Positions 32,618-44,261 of a stretch of 64,000 nucleotides of DNA are shown in pieces. Position numbers and translations under genes: made by a program. The DNA comes from Mucilaginibacter sp. (GTDB taxonomy: Bacteria > Bacteroidota > Bacteroidia > Sphingobacteriales > Sphingobacteriaceae). The notes beneath the pieces were generated by a model. It did not search any database, was not told where the DNA came from, and worked only from the letters and a program-made list of their open reading frames with translations. The DNA lies in assembly GCA_028288305.1 (NCBI GenBank), contig JAQBOA010000045.1, positions 1 to 64,000 of the forward strand. Direction: 5' to 3'. Position 1 is the stretch's first letter. Each line of letters starts with the position of its first letter.

Positions 32618-35600
32618 CTACTGCAGCATCATTTTCATATTTATCCCGAAATTGGTGAATGCGGTATTGAATGTTTGTGAAGTGAATGGCCTGGTTATAT
32701 TTGAATCGTAAAACAAATTCAGGTTAAAACGCTGGCTAATCATATAGTCAATAGATGGTCTTATAGTTATATTTTGCGCTCCTGAGGATACTTGTGCCTG
32801 TTGTACATCAGCCTGGTAAATAATCGTTCTATTATCCTGCAAAGAAAAATCGATCTTAAAGTTAACATCCTTTTTCTGTGTTGAACCACTAAACAAGCCA
32901 AAAGGGAACCTGAAATCCCTTGCGTGATAGCCCCATCCAAAAACCAGTATATTTTGATTTTGCTGAGCCAGCTGGCTATTTAAAACACTTAAGCTCAATG
33001 ATCTGCTTTGACGGTATTCAATAGTAGCAGTCATACTGTTTTTAAACCTTGCATCAAAGCCAATCAGGGGGGCAAACTGTTCAAAAATGGTAACCTGCGC
33101 AAATTGGTAAAAAGGCAAGAAATCATTATTTGCATCCCTTGAACTAACAGCCCCATTTGTTGCCTGGTATTGCAGTAAGCTGCTATAACCGCTCACGTTA
33201 TATGAAGAATTGTAGCCATGTTTAACATCAAAAGAATCAAAAATGTCACTGAATAAAGACAAACGGCTTAATCCGTTATAAATTATCTGCCAATTTGGAA
33301 TAGGAATGGAAGGAAATTGACTAAGTCCTGATGTAGCTGCATTTTTGCCGGTATACGCAGCGATAAAAGCAGGCACAAGTACATTTTGCGAATTAGGGCC
33401 ATAACCATCTGCGTATCCATTCACAGGAAGAGTTGTTGAGTTAGGATTAAGTTTTCCTAGTCTTTGTGAGATAATACTTCTGTCACTTAGAAATTTCTGA
33501 AATGTGGAAGAAGTATTATCAATACCATTAACTTTTGAAAATGCAGTCGCGATCGACAAAAACGATATGCTATAATCGCCGGAAGTTACCGGGCTTAAGT
33601 TCTGAATATTATTTGATCCGTCAACGGATTTAAAGTTAGTTTGATAAGTATGGTCCTGTGTTTTATAGGCACTTAGTTGTATCCTAAGATCTTTAATTGG
33701 CTCAAAAGTTCCCTTAAGGTGCAGGTCTTCATTCAATGTGGTTACATAAGGCTGGTTTTGTAACGTGTCCTTACTTATCCAGCCCCTTGCAATTGCTGTT
33801 GATCTGAGGTCGGCCTGGCTGCCTAATAAAAATCCTATACCAGGGGCATTATAAGTAAAGTCTTGACCAAGGAAATTTGATTGAGGCAAATATCCGGGAA
33901 TAAAAGTTCCCTGGGTTCTTGTATAAGTACCGCTTAGATTTTTCATACTGGTCAGCAAGCCTATTAAAAATCTGCTCAGATCGCTGTTATCATCGCTCAT
34001 TCCCTTTTTTATAAAAGGGAACCTATTATATAACGTTGTTAAGTTAAGTGAAGGATTGAGCGTAATGGTACGTCTGTTTTGTATACTGTTACCCACACTA
34101 TACTGCGGATCATTAATGGCAAACAATGGTTGCCCCTGCCAGTTAAAAAACGTACTATAATGTGCAACTAAAGCTACCCAGTCCATTCCCGGAATTTTAT
34201 TTAACGGTACAGTATAATTAAAATTCATGGTATGGTTATAGTTGGTTGTACGGCCCAGGCTTAAAATATTTTTCCATAAGGTATCTATTTTTAATCCATC
34301 CAGCCGGCCTACGGGTTCATCAACAGTTGACAGGTTGGTAGCATCAATATCTACTGAAAATGATTTTGTTAAATTCCATCCTATTCCATAAACTCTGGTT
34401 ATGTTAAATGTTTTATTAAATGTAGTTGGAAGAGGAGTAATAGCTGTCGGATCGTTGTTTCTTAATGTATTCTCGGAATAAAAACGATCAAAACTAATAC
34501 TGTAATTTAACCGTGAAGGCATCAGGCTGTAATTTATATCACGGACCAGGGCCAGCCAATTTTTTTTAATGATCTTGGCAAAAGGGTTATAATATTTAGG
34601 TTGATTAGTGTAATTATAAGCTAATGCCACATGGTATGTTTTCTCGAAATCATTCAGTGTAGTAAAATCATGATGCTCGTATTGAGTATAAGCCACGGTA
34701 GCATTCCAGTTTTCGATATCCCAGACATGGTTTGGCTCTTTTGTGTCTGTTTTTGATTTATGAATATTAGTCACATTAATACTTTTGCGCATCGTGTAAT
34801 ATTCAGCCGCATTTAGTATTGAATCTCTTTTTTGGACTGTTGGCGCTGCATTAAGCGATTGCTTTAAAAGGACATCTGGGGAAGCCGGGTCATATTGGGG
34901 TATACTAACCTGCGAGGATACATCTACATATACCGGAACATGTACACCGCTTTTAGCAGGGAAAAATTTACCGAGTTCTACGTTTCCGGAAACATCATAA
35001 ACTGTGTTATCGTCAAGGCTGCGATTATTCAGCCTGGAATCCAGCGTACCAAAGCCTACAGTAGTTTTACTGCCTGATACGGTTATATCGGCAAAGTCAG
35101 CAAGTTTGGCATTAACTCTTCCCGTGGCTGCCCATCCCCCCTGCTCGTTAAAGTTAGTTAAGCGTAATTCGTCAAACCATAAAGTTCCTGATTTAGCAAG
35201 CCCATCATCATTATTTGCAGTGGCAGGTGTCTTTAACGGGTTGCGCACCCCAAGCATAACTGTTGTTACCCGGCTCAAATCCGGCTCGCCAACAATTGTA
35301 ATTTTATTTTGTCCGTTTATTAAAGTAAACGGCAATGTTAATGGCCACGGTTTCCCGTTATATTTAGCGTTGTTACGGGCAAGCTTTGCACTGGTCAATA
35401 ATGAAAGCTGCAGGTTAAGCTCATTTGCAGCAGGCCATATGGCTGTAGGATCTGACGTATTTGGCTGGGTAATCTGCAGAGGTATTTCATACTCATAATA
35501 GTTATTTACATAATCAGCGCCTAAACGTATAAAGGCACTTAGATCGCCGTTTCTTAGCTGGTTACCTTCAGCATGGATAAACATTTGCAGCTGATTATAT

Positions 35601-38600
35601 TTTCGCAAGTCATTATTTAACAACCTGAATGCGGCCCGCGAATATCCATCACTTAAATTTGTTACAAGTAAAGACAGCGACTGCTCATTCAACTTGGTAT
35701 TGGCTTGCAGGTTACTATAATTAATTTGACGGTTTATTCCTGGCGGCACCACATATGGTATAGGCTGACGCTTACCATTCTCCTCAATATTTACAGTTTC
35801 TACATCGATCGTTGAATTATCAAGCGGGGGGCTAATTAATGAAGGATCGGCAATTACATTTGCAGGGTTATTTTCTGTGTTAAAAGCCCGCCATTCGCCG
35901 CGTACCAATTGCATAGTAGCAAAACGCATCACAGCAGTATCTGAAAAGTTGGTCATGAACATGCGCATATACCGGATTGATTTAAAATCCTGTATACCAC
36001 CAACTGTTGATTGATAAGCTGTTATAGGTATACGAAACTGGTACCAGGTAGCCAATTGGGTTGTTCCGTTTGCAAGTTTTACCTGCGAAGTAACTTTATC
36101 ACTTATAAAATTTGTACCAACTATGAGGTCTTTAGGACGTATGGATACTTTATATTGAAAATATTGATCATCCTGATCCATATTATTATCATGGTTAACA
36201 TCTTCTGCATCCGGTATTGATGTAGCTGCGGATGTTTGAAGGCCAAGCAATGCTTGTGATTGCTGAGTGGTCGGCGAGTTTCCATCGGTACCGTTATACC
36301 TGCTGTAACGCTGCAAAATACCTGCATTTGTCCTGTCCAATTGCGGCCCCTGGTAATACTGGTAGTCATCAGAGGATGGGTCTGTCACAAAGTTATTTGC
36401 TGCCTGTGCATTTAATTGTCCCTTAACTTGTTGCACCGCATTAGAAAATTGCGTTTGTTCATCAGCATCATTTAAACCATCCAATCCAACGTCCTGCAGT
36501 TGACGGGAAGTAGCGTTGTTATCAAAAGCGTTTACAACCGGTTGCAGCTTGGCTACCCGTCCCCAGGCAGTTACATCCACATTACTTAAATTACCATCAA
36601 CAGGTAATCCATTTTCTAAGCTTTTTCTTCCGTCTTTTAATATATCCTCGGATATATTTCCAAGATTAAAATAAAGGTCTCCGCCTGCTGAATTAGGCTT
36701 ATATATGAAAGGATCAAGTACCCAAAACTCAATATATTGAACATTTAAAGATTCAAAATCATTTGAGTTAAGACCACGGAATATACCACCCCAGCGCGAT
36801 TGCGGATTTTGCAGCGTTCCGTCACTATTAAGCCCTGTTGTTGTGTAGTTATAAGGACCACGTATCGTTGGATAATAAGCCAGGTCTAATGTAGATATAG
36901 CCAAAGGCTGCCCGGTAGGCGATTGTTTATAAGGAAAAACCTCCGTTTCAAGAACCTGCCTTACATAATGGTTTGATAACTCATTGCTGCTTATCGGTAT
37001 TGTTGAACCGGTATAAAAAATAGGGTCAATATTATAAAATGCAAGCCTGGCACGATTAAAACCGTAACTCAGGTTATTAAAAGCCTGCGATTCAGAAAAA
37101 AGTTGGGGCGTACCAGAAACTTGCCAACTAATAGCGCTTTTAACATCAATAACCGACTGGCTGTTTTCAAAATCATCAAGGTATGAAGTTCCATTTTTTG
37201 AACCTGCAAAGTTTAAGGCACTTGGACTGCCCGGCAATAGCTGCGCAAATTCGCCATTAAAATTTATAGACGAAGGTACTTTAGTATGAATAAACGGAAT
37301 TTTATCAACCATCCTGGTAAGAAACCTTGAATTTGAGTTATAATTCGCATCAAAACCATACATCGTATTGGAAATAGATTCCTCACCTGCAATTTCATTT
37401 TGAGTAATCGGTTGTTCTGTTAAGTGCATTATTGTAGCACCTAAATTCAGTTTATCGTTAACATGATAATCAAACCTCGAACCGAATAATGATTTTTGCT
37501 GAACACCAAATAATTCATTGTTTTCTACCTTTACCGTAATCGGCTGACCGGAAGAAAGCAGGGCCTGGTTAAGAACACGAATAGTACCGGAGTTATAATC
37601 GATTGTGTAATCGGTTCCTTCCTTCAGTGTTAATGTTCCGGCATTTACCACTACCGAACCCTGCGGTATGTTGACAGCATTTAACTGATATTCTGATCCC
37701 CCGGTAGCAGAATATGTCCCATAAATTGTATACCGGTTTAAATTTGGAAATAGTTGCTGGGCTATGGTTTTAGTCGAATCGTACAATGGCTGGTAAACAT
37801 ACCTGCTTACAAGGCTCTGTTCGCCCGGGGCAAACCTTTTGGCCAGATCAGATCCAAATGGTTCAAGTACAGGGAACATAATCCGTCCATTTTGCGAATC
37901 TATAGTTATCCCCTCCAAAAAATCAAAATAACCATCAGGCTGTTTATTTTGCTGCTGGTCCAGGTTATCCAGATCTGTCAGTTGCAGCCATAATTTCCCT
38001 TTCGTATTCTGCCCTTCTTCCATTGCCGGCTTTTGAATACCCGATTTATCATCAAGCCTGGATATGGTCATTTTAAAATTACTGGGACTGATCTGAAAAG
38101 CATTTAATGAATAAATGTTTTTCATCATCAGTTTCCATGTGGGCAAATTGGTTTTTAACAATTGATTTTTTAACAGCTTTACATACAATACCTTAGGGGT
38201 ATTTGGATTGACCGGCATGTCGCTTGAAAACTCACCTACCTGGTACTGAACACCATTGTAAGTGTATTGATAAGCTACCGCCAATACTTCGTCATTATTT
38301 AACGGATAATTCAATGAAATATAACCTAATTGCGGATGCAGGGTAAACTCTTTACTGGTTAATTTTCGGGCATAGGTTAACTTAACAAAGTTATCAGATG
38401 CTCCTGTATTATTAAAGTAAGTAGCAATAGTATTTTGCGGGTCATTAGTTAACCGCGCGTTTGCAGGTAAATTACGAAGTAATGAATTGGATTGCTGTGT
38501 GAAGCCCGGCCCCTGGAACCCGGCGGGTAAACCCGAATAACCAGGACCGCCATGTACCAGCGTCGTATTATACGGATTGTTTTCGCCAAGATCTAAAAAT

Positions 38601-39667
38601 GCTAGTACATCTCTTGAATCTGTCGTACTATTTGTTCTGTTTGTGGTCCAAACTTCAATTTTGGTAATATTTACATTCGAGCTGATAATAGGAATATTAG
38701 CAAGAGCTTTATTATAATTATTCCTAAAAAATTGTGATAAAAAGAAGTGTCTGTTAGCCTCGTAATCCGACGTTGTAAGTCTAAATTGCCCCTGCTGCGA
38801 TCCATTAGTAATTGTAATAGTTTTTGACTGTGAACGCTGTTGAGCTAAAATCGTGGTTATATCTAATTTGCCAAACTTCAATTTGGTTTTTACACCAAAT
38901 AAAGCCTGGCTGCCAGTTATTAGGGTAGTGTTTAATGGCATACTTACTGTGCCCACCTCTATTTTTTGAACAATCTCGTCCTGATGGCCGGTATAATCAA
39001 GTTTTACCTGGTTTTCAAACTGGAATTGTGCATCAGTATTATAATTCGCGGTAATTTTTAACTTATCCCCAACTGTACCTGTTACATTTAATTGAATTTT
39101 TTGGTCAAAATTAAAATTAAACTGATTCCGTTGACGGGTGTTGAAAAGGGGATTTTGGTTTTGATTTACCTGGCCGGCAAGAATTGCTTCAGCCGATCCC
39201 TGAGGCCTTATATTAATAGTTGAACCTCCAAATATCTGATCAAACGTTTGGCTCTGTAATTTTATTGGCGAAATAAAACCTGGCTGTTGCGACTGATAGG
39301 CGTAATTATCTGAAAGCTGCTTAAAATAAGTACGTTTATTTTCCTGTTCTTTTAACTGCAAATATTCATCAAAAGTAAGGTATTGCGGTGGGCGGTACAG
39401 TAAATTCCCTACACGTTCATAATATACATATCTATTGGTAATGGGATCATATTCAACGCTGCGAACCAGGTTAGGCGGATCAGTATCAAAAAGTCCTTCT
39501 CTTAAACGAAAATTTTTCGATTGATTATTATTAACAGGTACTTTAACTGTTGACGAGTCTGTTTTTGAAATTGTTGGTTGTTGTTGCGCGAAAACTCTCC
39601 CTATCCCGCAAAATGCAGAAAAAAATAAAATTGTTACAAAAAGTCTCAGAGGAAAAATCTTATTCAA
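32618..39667 (-). CDS. sprA: Type 9 secretion system outer-membrane translocon SprA
   Basis: SprA is the giant outer-membrane beta-barrel pore of the type 9 secretion system, which exports adhesins, gliding proteins and hydrolases in Bacteroidota. The 2349-aa size matches the family (~2300-2500). A signal peptide (1-27, ending RVFAQ) is followed by the SprA N-terminal region (NLVRSVEYDPITNRYVYYERVG) and long stretches of amphipathic strands up to a terminal strand NTAFTNFGINMKMMLQ. The start is a TTG 25 nt after the ruvA stop; no in-frame ATG gives the signal peptide. The maeB-ruvA-sprA order is conserved in the phylum. No other T9SS genes lie in the window. Confidence 0.95.
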   Translation of the reverse strand: MNKIFPLRLFVTILFFSAFCGIGRVFAQQQPTISKTDSSTVKVPVNNNQSKNFRLREGLFDTDPPNLVRSVEYDPITNRYVYYERVGNLLYRPPQYLTFDEYLQLKEQENKRTYFKQLSDNYAYQSQQPGFISPIKLQSQTFDQIFGGSTINIRPQGSAEAILAGQVNQNQNPLFNTRQRNQFNFNFDQKIQLNVTGTVGDKLKITANYNTDAQFQFENQVKLDYTGHQDEIVQKIEVGTVSMPLNTTLITGSQALFGVKTKLKFGKLDITTILAQQRSQSKTITITNGSQQGQFRLTTSDYEANRHFFLSQFFRNNYNKALANIPIISSNVNITKIEVWTTNRTNSTTDSRDVLAFLDLGENNPYNTTLVHGGPGYSGLPAGFQGPGFTQQSNSLLRNLPANARLTNDPQNTIATYFNNTGASDNFVKLTYARKLTSKEFTLHPQLGYISLNYPLNNDEVLAVAYQYTYNGVQYQVGEFSSDMPVNPNTPKVLYVKLLKNQLLKTNLPTWKLMMKNIYSLNAFQISPSNFKMTISRLDDKSGIQKPAMEEGQNTKGKLWLQLTDLDNLDQQQNKQPDGYFDFLEGITIDSQNGRIMFPVLEPFGSDLAKRFAPGEQSLVSRYVYQPLYDSTKTIAQQLFPNLNRYTIYGTYSATGGSEYQLNAVNIPQGSVVVNAGTLTLKEGTDYTIDYNSGTIRVLNQALLSSGQPITVKVENNELFGVQQKSLFGSRFDYHVNDKLNLGATIMHLTEQPITQNEIAGEESISNTMYGFDANYNSNSRFLTRMVDKIPFIHTKVPSSINFNGEFAQLLPGSPSALNFAGSKNGTSYLDDFENSQSVIDVKSAISWQVSGTPQLFSESQAFNNLSYGFNRARLAFYNIDPIFYTGSTIPISSNELSNHYVRQVLETEVFPYKQSPTGQPLAISTLDLAYYPTIRGPYNYTTTGLNSDGTLQNPQSRWGGIFRGLNSNDFESLNVQYIEFWVLDPFIYKPNSAGGDLYFNLGNISEDILKDGRKSLENGLPVDGNLSNVDVTAWGRVAKLQPVVNAFDNNATSRQLQDVGLDGLNDADEQTQFSNAVQQVKGQLNAQAANNFVTDPSSDDYQYYQGPQLDRTNAGILQRYSRYNGTDGNSPTTQQSQALLGLQTSAATSIPDAEDVNHDNNMDQDDQYFQYKVSIRPKDLIVGTNFISDKVTSQVKLANGTTQLATWYQFRIPITAYQSTVGGIQDFKSIRYMRMFMTNFSDTAVMRFATMQLVRGEWRAFNTENNPANVIADPSLISPPLDNSTIDVETVNIEENGKRQPIPYVVPPGINRQINYSNLQANTKLNEQSLSLLVTNLSDGYSRAAFRLLNNDLRKYNQLQMFIHAEGNQLRNGDLSAFIRLGADYVNNYYEYEIPLQITQPNTSDPTAIWPAANELNLQLSLLTSAKLARNNAKYNGKPWPLTLPFTLINGQNKITIVGEPDLSRVTTVMLGVRNPLKTPATANNDDGLAKSGTLWFDELRLTNFNEQGGWAATGRVNAKLADFADITVSGSKTTVGFGTLDSRLNNRSLDDNTVYDVSGNVELGKFFPAKSGVHVPVYVDVSSQVSIPQYDPASPDVLLKQSLNAAPTVQKRDSILNAAEYYTMRKSINVTNIHKSKTDTKEPNHVWDIENWNATVAYTQYEHHDFTTLNDFEKTYHVALAYNYTNQPKYYNPFAKIIKKNWLALVRDINYSLMPSRLNYSISFDRFYSENTLRNNDPTAITPLPTTFNKTFNITRVYGIGWNLTKSFSVDIDATNLSTVDEPVGRLDGLKIDTLWKNILSLGRTTNYNHTMNFNYTVPLNKIPGMDWVALVAHYSTFFNWQGQPLFAINDPQYSVGNSIQNRRTITLNPSLNLTTLYNRFPFIKKGMSDDNSDLSRFLIGLLTSMKNLSGTYTRTQGTFIPGYLPQSNFLGQDFTYNAPGIGFLLGSQADLRSTAIARGWISKDTLQNQPYVTTLNEDLHLKGTFEPIKDLRIQLSAYKTQDHTYQTNFKSVDGSNNIQNLSPVTSGDYSISFLSIATAFSKVNGIDNTSSTFQKFLSDRSIISQRLGKLNPNSTTLPVNGYADGYGPNSQNVLVPAFIAAYTGKNAATSGLSQFPSIPIPNWQIIYNGLSRLSLFSDIFDSFDVKHGYNSSYNVSGYSSLLQYQATNGAVSSRDANNDFLPFYQFAQVTIFEQFAPLIGFDARFKNSMTATIEYRQSRSLSLSVLNSQLAQQNQNILVFGWGYHARDFRFPFGLFSGSTQKKDVNFKIDFSLQDNRTIIYQADVQQAQVSSGAQNITIRPSIDYMISQRFNLNLFYDSNITRPFTSQTFNTAFTNFGINMKMMLQ

Positions 39668-39692
39668 AAGTTTGGCTAAATTGTAAGTGTGA

Positions 39693-40277
39693 TTATAAAT
39701 TTTTTAATGCAGATTTTATTAATTTCTCAACAGTTAAGTCTTCATGATTTTTATTTATTTCTTGTTCAATTACTTTTTCAGCCGTATTGCGGGCGAAACC
39801 CAGCATAACCAACGCGGAGAGCGCTTCTTCCTTAACCGTTTTATTTAACGGTACAGTGCTTAATGTATCGGTGCCCTCCTTACGCAATTTATCCTGTAGT
39901 TCTAATATTACGCGCTGTGCTGATTTTGGACCGATCCCTTTAATTCGTTGAATCAAAGAAACATTTCCTGAAATTATTGCACTTTGTATCTCCTCCGGGG
40001 TGATGGACGAGAGCATCATTCGCCCTGTATTTGGTCCTATACCGGGTATTGATATAAGATGTAAAAACAGGCGGCGCTCCCCCTCATCAGCAAACCCATA
40101 TAAAGTATGCGCATCCTCTTTTACGTGGAGCCATGTAAAAAGTTTGCAACAATCGCCATTTCCAAGCTTAGAATAGGTATTTAGTGAAATATTTATGTGA
40201 TATCCCACGCCGCCTGTTTCAATCACAACAAAAGCAGCATTTTTAGAAACTAATTTTCCATCAATGTAAGCGTACAT
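39693..40277 (-). CDS. ruvA: Holliday junction branch migration protein RuvA
   Basis: RuvA binds four-way junctions and loads the RuvB motor. The 194-aa product has the N-terminal OB fold (MYAYIDGKLVSKNAAFVVIETGGVGYHINI), two helix-hairpin-helix motifs (FLHLISIPGIGPNTGRMML and IQRIKGIGPKSAQRVILEL) and the small RuvB-binding domain III (KEEALSALVMLGFARNTAEKVI). It is in the maeB-ruvA-sprA row. No ruvB or ruvC is in the window. Confidence 0.96.
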   Translation of the reverse strand: MYAYIDGKLVSKNAAFVVIETGGVGYHINISLNTYSKLGNGDCCKLFTWLHVKEDAHTLYGFADEGERRLFLHLISIPGIGPNTGRMMLSSITPEEIQSAIISGNVSLIQRIKGIGPKSAQRVILELQDKLRKEGTDTLSTVPLNKTVKEEALSALVMLGFARNTAEKVIEQEINKNHEDLTVEKLIKSALKNL

Positions 40278-40430
40278 ATTTATGCATTTATTTTTTTAGA
40301 TAAAACTGAAAGTAAAAGAAGAAAGGCTTAGTAATTAAAATTTATCTTTTTAAATTTATAAAAAGCATTTATTATTACAACAGCAGGGGGTTCTGTTATA
40401 AGTGTTAAACTCGTTACTTTTTAATTGTTT

Positions 40431-42704
40431 TTACTCAGCTCCCTTTCCCTGGGCATCAACCACTGCTATTGTTATCATATTTACAATTTCTCTTACTGAA
40501 CTTCCCAATTGCAATACATGCACGGGTTTTTTAAGCCCCAATAAAATAGGTCCAACTGCTTCTGCACCGCCTATTTCCTGTAATAATTTGTAAGCAATAT
40601 TACCTGATTCGAGATTGGGAAATATTAAAGTATTTGCAGGTCTGCCTATTAAAGTGGAAAAAGGGAAGTTATCTAACAAAAGTTCGGCATTCAGGGCAAA
40701 ATTAGCCTGCATATCGCCATCAATTACCATTTCAGGATATTTTTCGTGTAAAATTTTGATTGCCTCTCTCGTTTTCTCAGGTATAATGCCCTCATTCGAG
40801 CCGAAGTTTGAATAAGATAACATGGCAAGCCGGGGCTTTATATTAAATTTTTTTACCGATTGCTCTATCAGAACAGTGATATCAACCAAATCCTGTACCG
40901 AAGGGTTAACGTTAACTGTAGTATCACCAAAAAAAATGGGGCCTTTCTTGGTTATCATCATGTACATACCGGCTACCCGCCTAACGCCTTCTTCAGTTCC
41001 GATAATTTGTAAAGCAGGCTTTATTGTAGTAACATAATCCTTTGTTAAGCCGGAGATAAGCGCATCTGCCTTACCAAACTGTACCATACAAGCACCATAA
41101 TAATTGCGGTCATGTAATAATTTTGTCGACTCTAATAATGTTATCCCTCGTCTCTGCCGTTTGTTATATAAATAATCAGCATACTCTTCTAAATTTTCAC
41201 AATTTTCTTCCGGATCAATAATTTGAACGTCGCCAAGCTCAATGTCATTCTCTTTCATTATTTGCCGGATTTTCCGCACATTACCGAGTAAAATAGGAGT
41301 AGCTATTTTCTCTTCTTTAACAATCTGGGCAGCACGTAAAATTTTATAAGTATCTGCTTCTGCAAAAACTATACGTTTAGGGTTTTGCCTTGCTTTATTA
41401 GTAAGATTTCGCAGTAATTTATCATTAATTCCAATCCTTAACCTAAGTTCTTCAGTATATGCATCCCAGTCTGTTATTACTTTTCGTGCAACACCCGATT
41501 CAATGGCTGCCCTGGCAACTGCTGATGAAACCTCAGTAATAAGACGCGGGTCCATTGGCTTGGGAATAATATAATCACGACCAAATTTGAGGGTGGTAGT
41601 ATTATAAGCAAGGTTAACCGCTTCCGGAATTGGCTTTTTTGCCATTTCGGCTATCGCCTTTACAGCAGCTATCTTCATTTCTTCATTAATGGCTGTTGCC
41701 CTTACGTCAAGCGCGCCTCTGAAAATATAGGGGAAGCCCAAAACATTATTTACCTGGTTTGGAAAATCAGACCGCCCAGTTGCCATAATAATGTCTTTTC
41801 GGGAATTTATAGCCAATTCATAAGCAATTTCGGGCTCTGGATTAGCCATTGCAAAAACAATTGGGTTTTTTGCCATTGACCGTAACATATCAGGCGTAAC
41901 AATATTACCTGCTGATAGGCCAATAAAAACATCGGCGTTTTTTATTGCCTCTGTAAGTGTCTTTGCGTCTGTGCGGCCTGTAGCAAACTCAAGCCTGATA
42001 TCGTCAAGATCTTGACGATCCGGTGTTATTAAACCATTAACGTCAAACATTACCAGGTTTTCTTTTTTAACACCCAATGCCAGGTACATTTTTGAACAGG
42101 ATACTGCAGCCGCACCTGCGCCACTAACAACCATTTTAATTTTATCGAGCTTCTTACCCTGTATCTCGCATGCATTTAACAGGGCCGCTCCAGATATTAT
42201 TGCAGTTCCATGCTGATCATCATGCATTACGGGTATTTTCATCTCGGCTTTTAACCTGCGCTCAATTTCAAAACATGTAGGGGCTGATATATCTTCCAGG
42301 TTAATGCCGCCGAATGTGGGTTCGAGCGCTTTTACAATATTTACAAATTCATCAACTGTTTTTGCGTTTACTTCCAGGTCGAAAACATCAATATCTGCAT
42401 AGATTTTAAATAACAGGCCCTTTCCTTCCATAACCGGCTTACTGGCTTCAGGGCCAATATTACCAAGACCAAGTACCGCAGTTCCATTACTAATAACGCC
42501 TACAAGATTACCCTTCGCTGTATACTTATATACCTCATCTACATTGTCGGCAATACGTAAACAGGGTTCAGCCACGCCTGGCGAATAAGCCATGCTCAAG
42601 TCACGCTGGGAATTTGTTGGCTTTGTAGGTACAACCTGTATCTTGCCGGGCCGGCCTTTAGAATGGTAATTTAATGCGTCCTGGTTACGGGTTGGTTTAT
42701 TCAT
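40431..42704 (-). CDS. maeB: NADP-dependent malic enzyme fused to a phosphotransacetylase-like domain (MaeB)
   Basis: MaeB oxidatively decarboxylates malate to pyruvate. The 757-aa product has the malic enzyme domain at ~1-430 ([45 protein letters not shown]) and a phosphate-acetyltransferase-like domain at ~430-757 ([41 protein letters not shown]). In MaeB-type enzymes the second domain is regulatory and binds acetyl-CoA. The length is standard for E. coli-type MaeB. A -7-like box stands 18 nt upstream. Conserved upstream partner of ruvA-sprA. Confidence 0.95.
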   Translation of the reverse strand: MNKPTRNQDALNYHSKGRPGKIQVVPTKPTNSQRDLSMAYSPGVAEPCLRIADNVDEVYKYTAKGNLVGVISNGTAVLGLGNIGPEASKPVMEGKGLLFKIYADIDVFDLEVNAKTVDEFVNIVKALEPTFGGINLEDISAPTCFEIERRLKAEMKIPVMHDDQHGTAIISGAALLNACEIQGKKLDKIKMVVSGAGAAAVSCSKMYLALGVKKENLVMFDVNGLITPDRQDLDDIRLEFATGRTDAKTLTEAIKNADVFIGLSAGNIVTPDMLRSMAKNPIVFAMANPEPEIAYELAINSRKDIIMATGRSDFPNQVNNVLGFPYIFRGALDVRATAINEEMKIAAVKAIAEMAKKPIPEAVNLAYNTTTLKFGRDYIIPKPMDPRLITEVSSAVARAAIESGVARKVITDWDAYTEELRLRIGINDKLLRNLTNKARQNPKRIVFAEADTYKILRAAQIVKEEKIATPILLGNVRKIRQIMKENDIELGDVQIIDPEENCENLEEYADYLYNKRQRRGITLLESTKLLHDRNYYGACMVQFGKADALISGLTKDYVTTIKPALQIIGTEEGVRRVAGMYMMITKKGPIFFGDTTVNVNPSVQDLVDITVLIEQSVKKFNIKPRLAMLSYSNFGSNEGIIPEKTREAIKILHEKYPEMVIDGDMQANFALNAELLLDNFPFSTLIGRPANTLIFPNLESGNIAYKLLQEIGGAEAVGPILLGLKKPVHVLQLGSSVREIVNMITIAVVDAQGKGAE

Positions 42705-42722
42705 CTTCTAAGTTGGAGTGCT

Positions 42723-42730
42723 CAAAATTA
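42723..42730 (-). promoter_or_regulatory. Putative -7 box of maeB
   Basis: TAATTTTG, 18 nt before the maeB ATG, in the same ATTGTAATTTTGA context seen before sdaA. No clear -33 element. Confidence 0.35.
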
Positions 42731-42816
42731 CAATTCTTTTTATCGTATAGAAGAAAGATAAAAGCAAAGAAATAAAAGCAGAAAACAGAAACAAAATAAA
42801 AAGGGGACAGGCCTTA

Positions 42817-44202
42817 TTAAATCTTAATTTTCATGCCAGGTTGCAGCCTGTCTTTTTTTAACCCGTTTAATGATTTTATCTTTTCCACTGAAACTCCTTC
42901 AAATCTGGCTGCTATATTGGGAAGTGTATCACCGCTTTTAACTTTATAAGTCATATAATTATGGCGCAGTTTATTTGATGGTTCACTTATCCTTAGTCTT
43001 TGCCCAACTATAGCTTTATTGCTGTGCAGATGATTCCAAACTTTAATATCTTGTAATTCAATACCAAAGTCGTCGGCAATATCACGTAAAGTTTCCCCAT
43101 GTTTTACTGTATGAAAAGATGGAGTTTTCTCAGGTTTGCTTTCATAATAACCGGCATCTGCATGCTGTGAAGTTTTTTCAGGCGCATCCGGGTTATTTAA
43201 TGCCTCATATAAGGCACTGTATCTTTCATTATTAATCTGAGGGATAACCAATCGCCGGGGGGCCGCATTTGTGCCATTAATTATCTGCCTTTTATAAGCC
43301 GGGTTTAAAATGGCTAATTCTTTAATATTTAAATTTAATACCTGCCCAATAGTGTTTAGCGAAATACTCTTATTTACTAAAACTGTATCCGTTTTTAATG
43401 AAAAGTTACAAGGCTGCAGTACAATGTTATGTTTATTATAAAAATTCATTACATAAGCAACAGCAATAAATGCAGGTACATAACCTCTTGTTTCTACAGG
43501 TAAATACTGGCGTATTGACCAAAAGTCATTGGCTCCGGCTTTTTTAACAGCCCGTTCTACATTACTAGCTCCGCAATTGTAAGACGCAATAGCCAGCAGC
43601 CAGTCGCCAAATTCTTGGTAGGCGTCCTTTAAGTAAGCTGCCGCTGCATAACTGGCTTGTATAGGATCGCGGCGATCATCTACATAATCATCTATGTTTA
43701 AGCCATATAGTTTAGCCGTAGTAAACATAAACTGCCATGGCCCTGTAGCGCCAACTCTTGATACCGCATAAGGATCAAGTTTTGATTCTACTATAGATAG
43801 ATATTTTATTTCATCCGGTATGCCGGCATCGTGAAAAGCCTTCTCGTATATCGGAAAATAATATTTACTTAAACCTAAAACATGACCCATTTCATCCCGG
43901 TTATGGATAAAAATATCTATATAACTTTGTACATATTCATTATAGTCTAATGGAATATCCTTTTTTAAAGAATCCAGCCGATGCTTAAATATGCCACCGC
44001 TTTGATAGCTGAGAGCCACAGGATGGCTTATATCCGGCACAATAATAGTATCAGGATTTTCCCTATCGGGGTAGTTTTGCAGAAAGTTAAAATTTGATTG
44101 TACTGTTTGCAGTTTTGTTATTGTTGCAGAATTAAAGGATGATGAAGCCCAAACAAATTGAATTGATAAAAAACAGACTGCTAAAAAAAGTAATCGCTTC
44201 AT
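42817..44202 (-). CDS. Membrane-bound-type lytic murein transglycosylase with two LysM domains (MltD-like)
   Basis: A 461-aa exported enzyme that cleaves peptidoglycan glycan strands with formation of 1,6-anhydromuramic ends. It has a signal peptide (1-19, ending QFVWA) and an SLT domain at ~120-255 with catalytic Glu139 in SIVESKLDPYAVS, GATGPWQFM and the AIASYNCGASNVERA motif. Two LysM repeats bind peptidoglycan, at ~356-402 (HTVKHGETLRDIADDFGI) and ~413-461 (YKVKSGDTLPNIAARFEG). No lipobox is evident, unlike classical MltD. It lies 59 nt after gatA on the same strand. Confidence 0.9.
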   Translation of the reverse strand: MKRLLFLAVCFLSIQFVWASSSFNSATITKLQTVQSNFNFLQNYPDRENPDTIIVPDISHPVALSYQSGGIFKHRLDSLKKDIPLDYNEYVQSYIDIFIHNRDEMGHVLGLSKYYFPIYEKAFHDAGIPDEIKYLSIVESKLDPYAVSRVGATGPWQFMFTTAKLYGLNIDDYVDDRRDPIQASYAAAAYLKDAYQEFGDWLLAIASYNCGASNVERAVKKAGANDFWSIRQYLPVETRGYVPAFIAVAYVMNFYNKHNIVLQPCNFSLKTDTVLVNKSISLNTIGQVLNLNIKELAILNPAYKRQIINGTNAAPRRLVIPQINNERYSALYEALNNPDAPEKTSQHADAGYYESKPEKTPSFHTVKHGETLRDIADDFGIELQDIKVWNHLHSNKAIVGQRLRISEPSNKLRHNYMTYKVKSGDTLPNIAARFEGVSVEKIKSLNGLKKDRLQPGMKIKI

Positions 44203-44261
44203 TCTTTAGAGGTTTAATTAGGGATATTATTAGCCGATTATTTGCTAATTTATTAATTTTT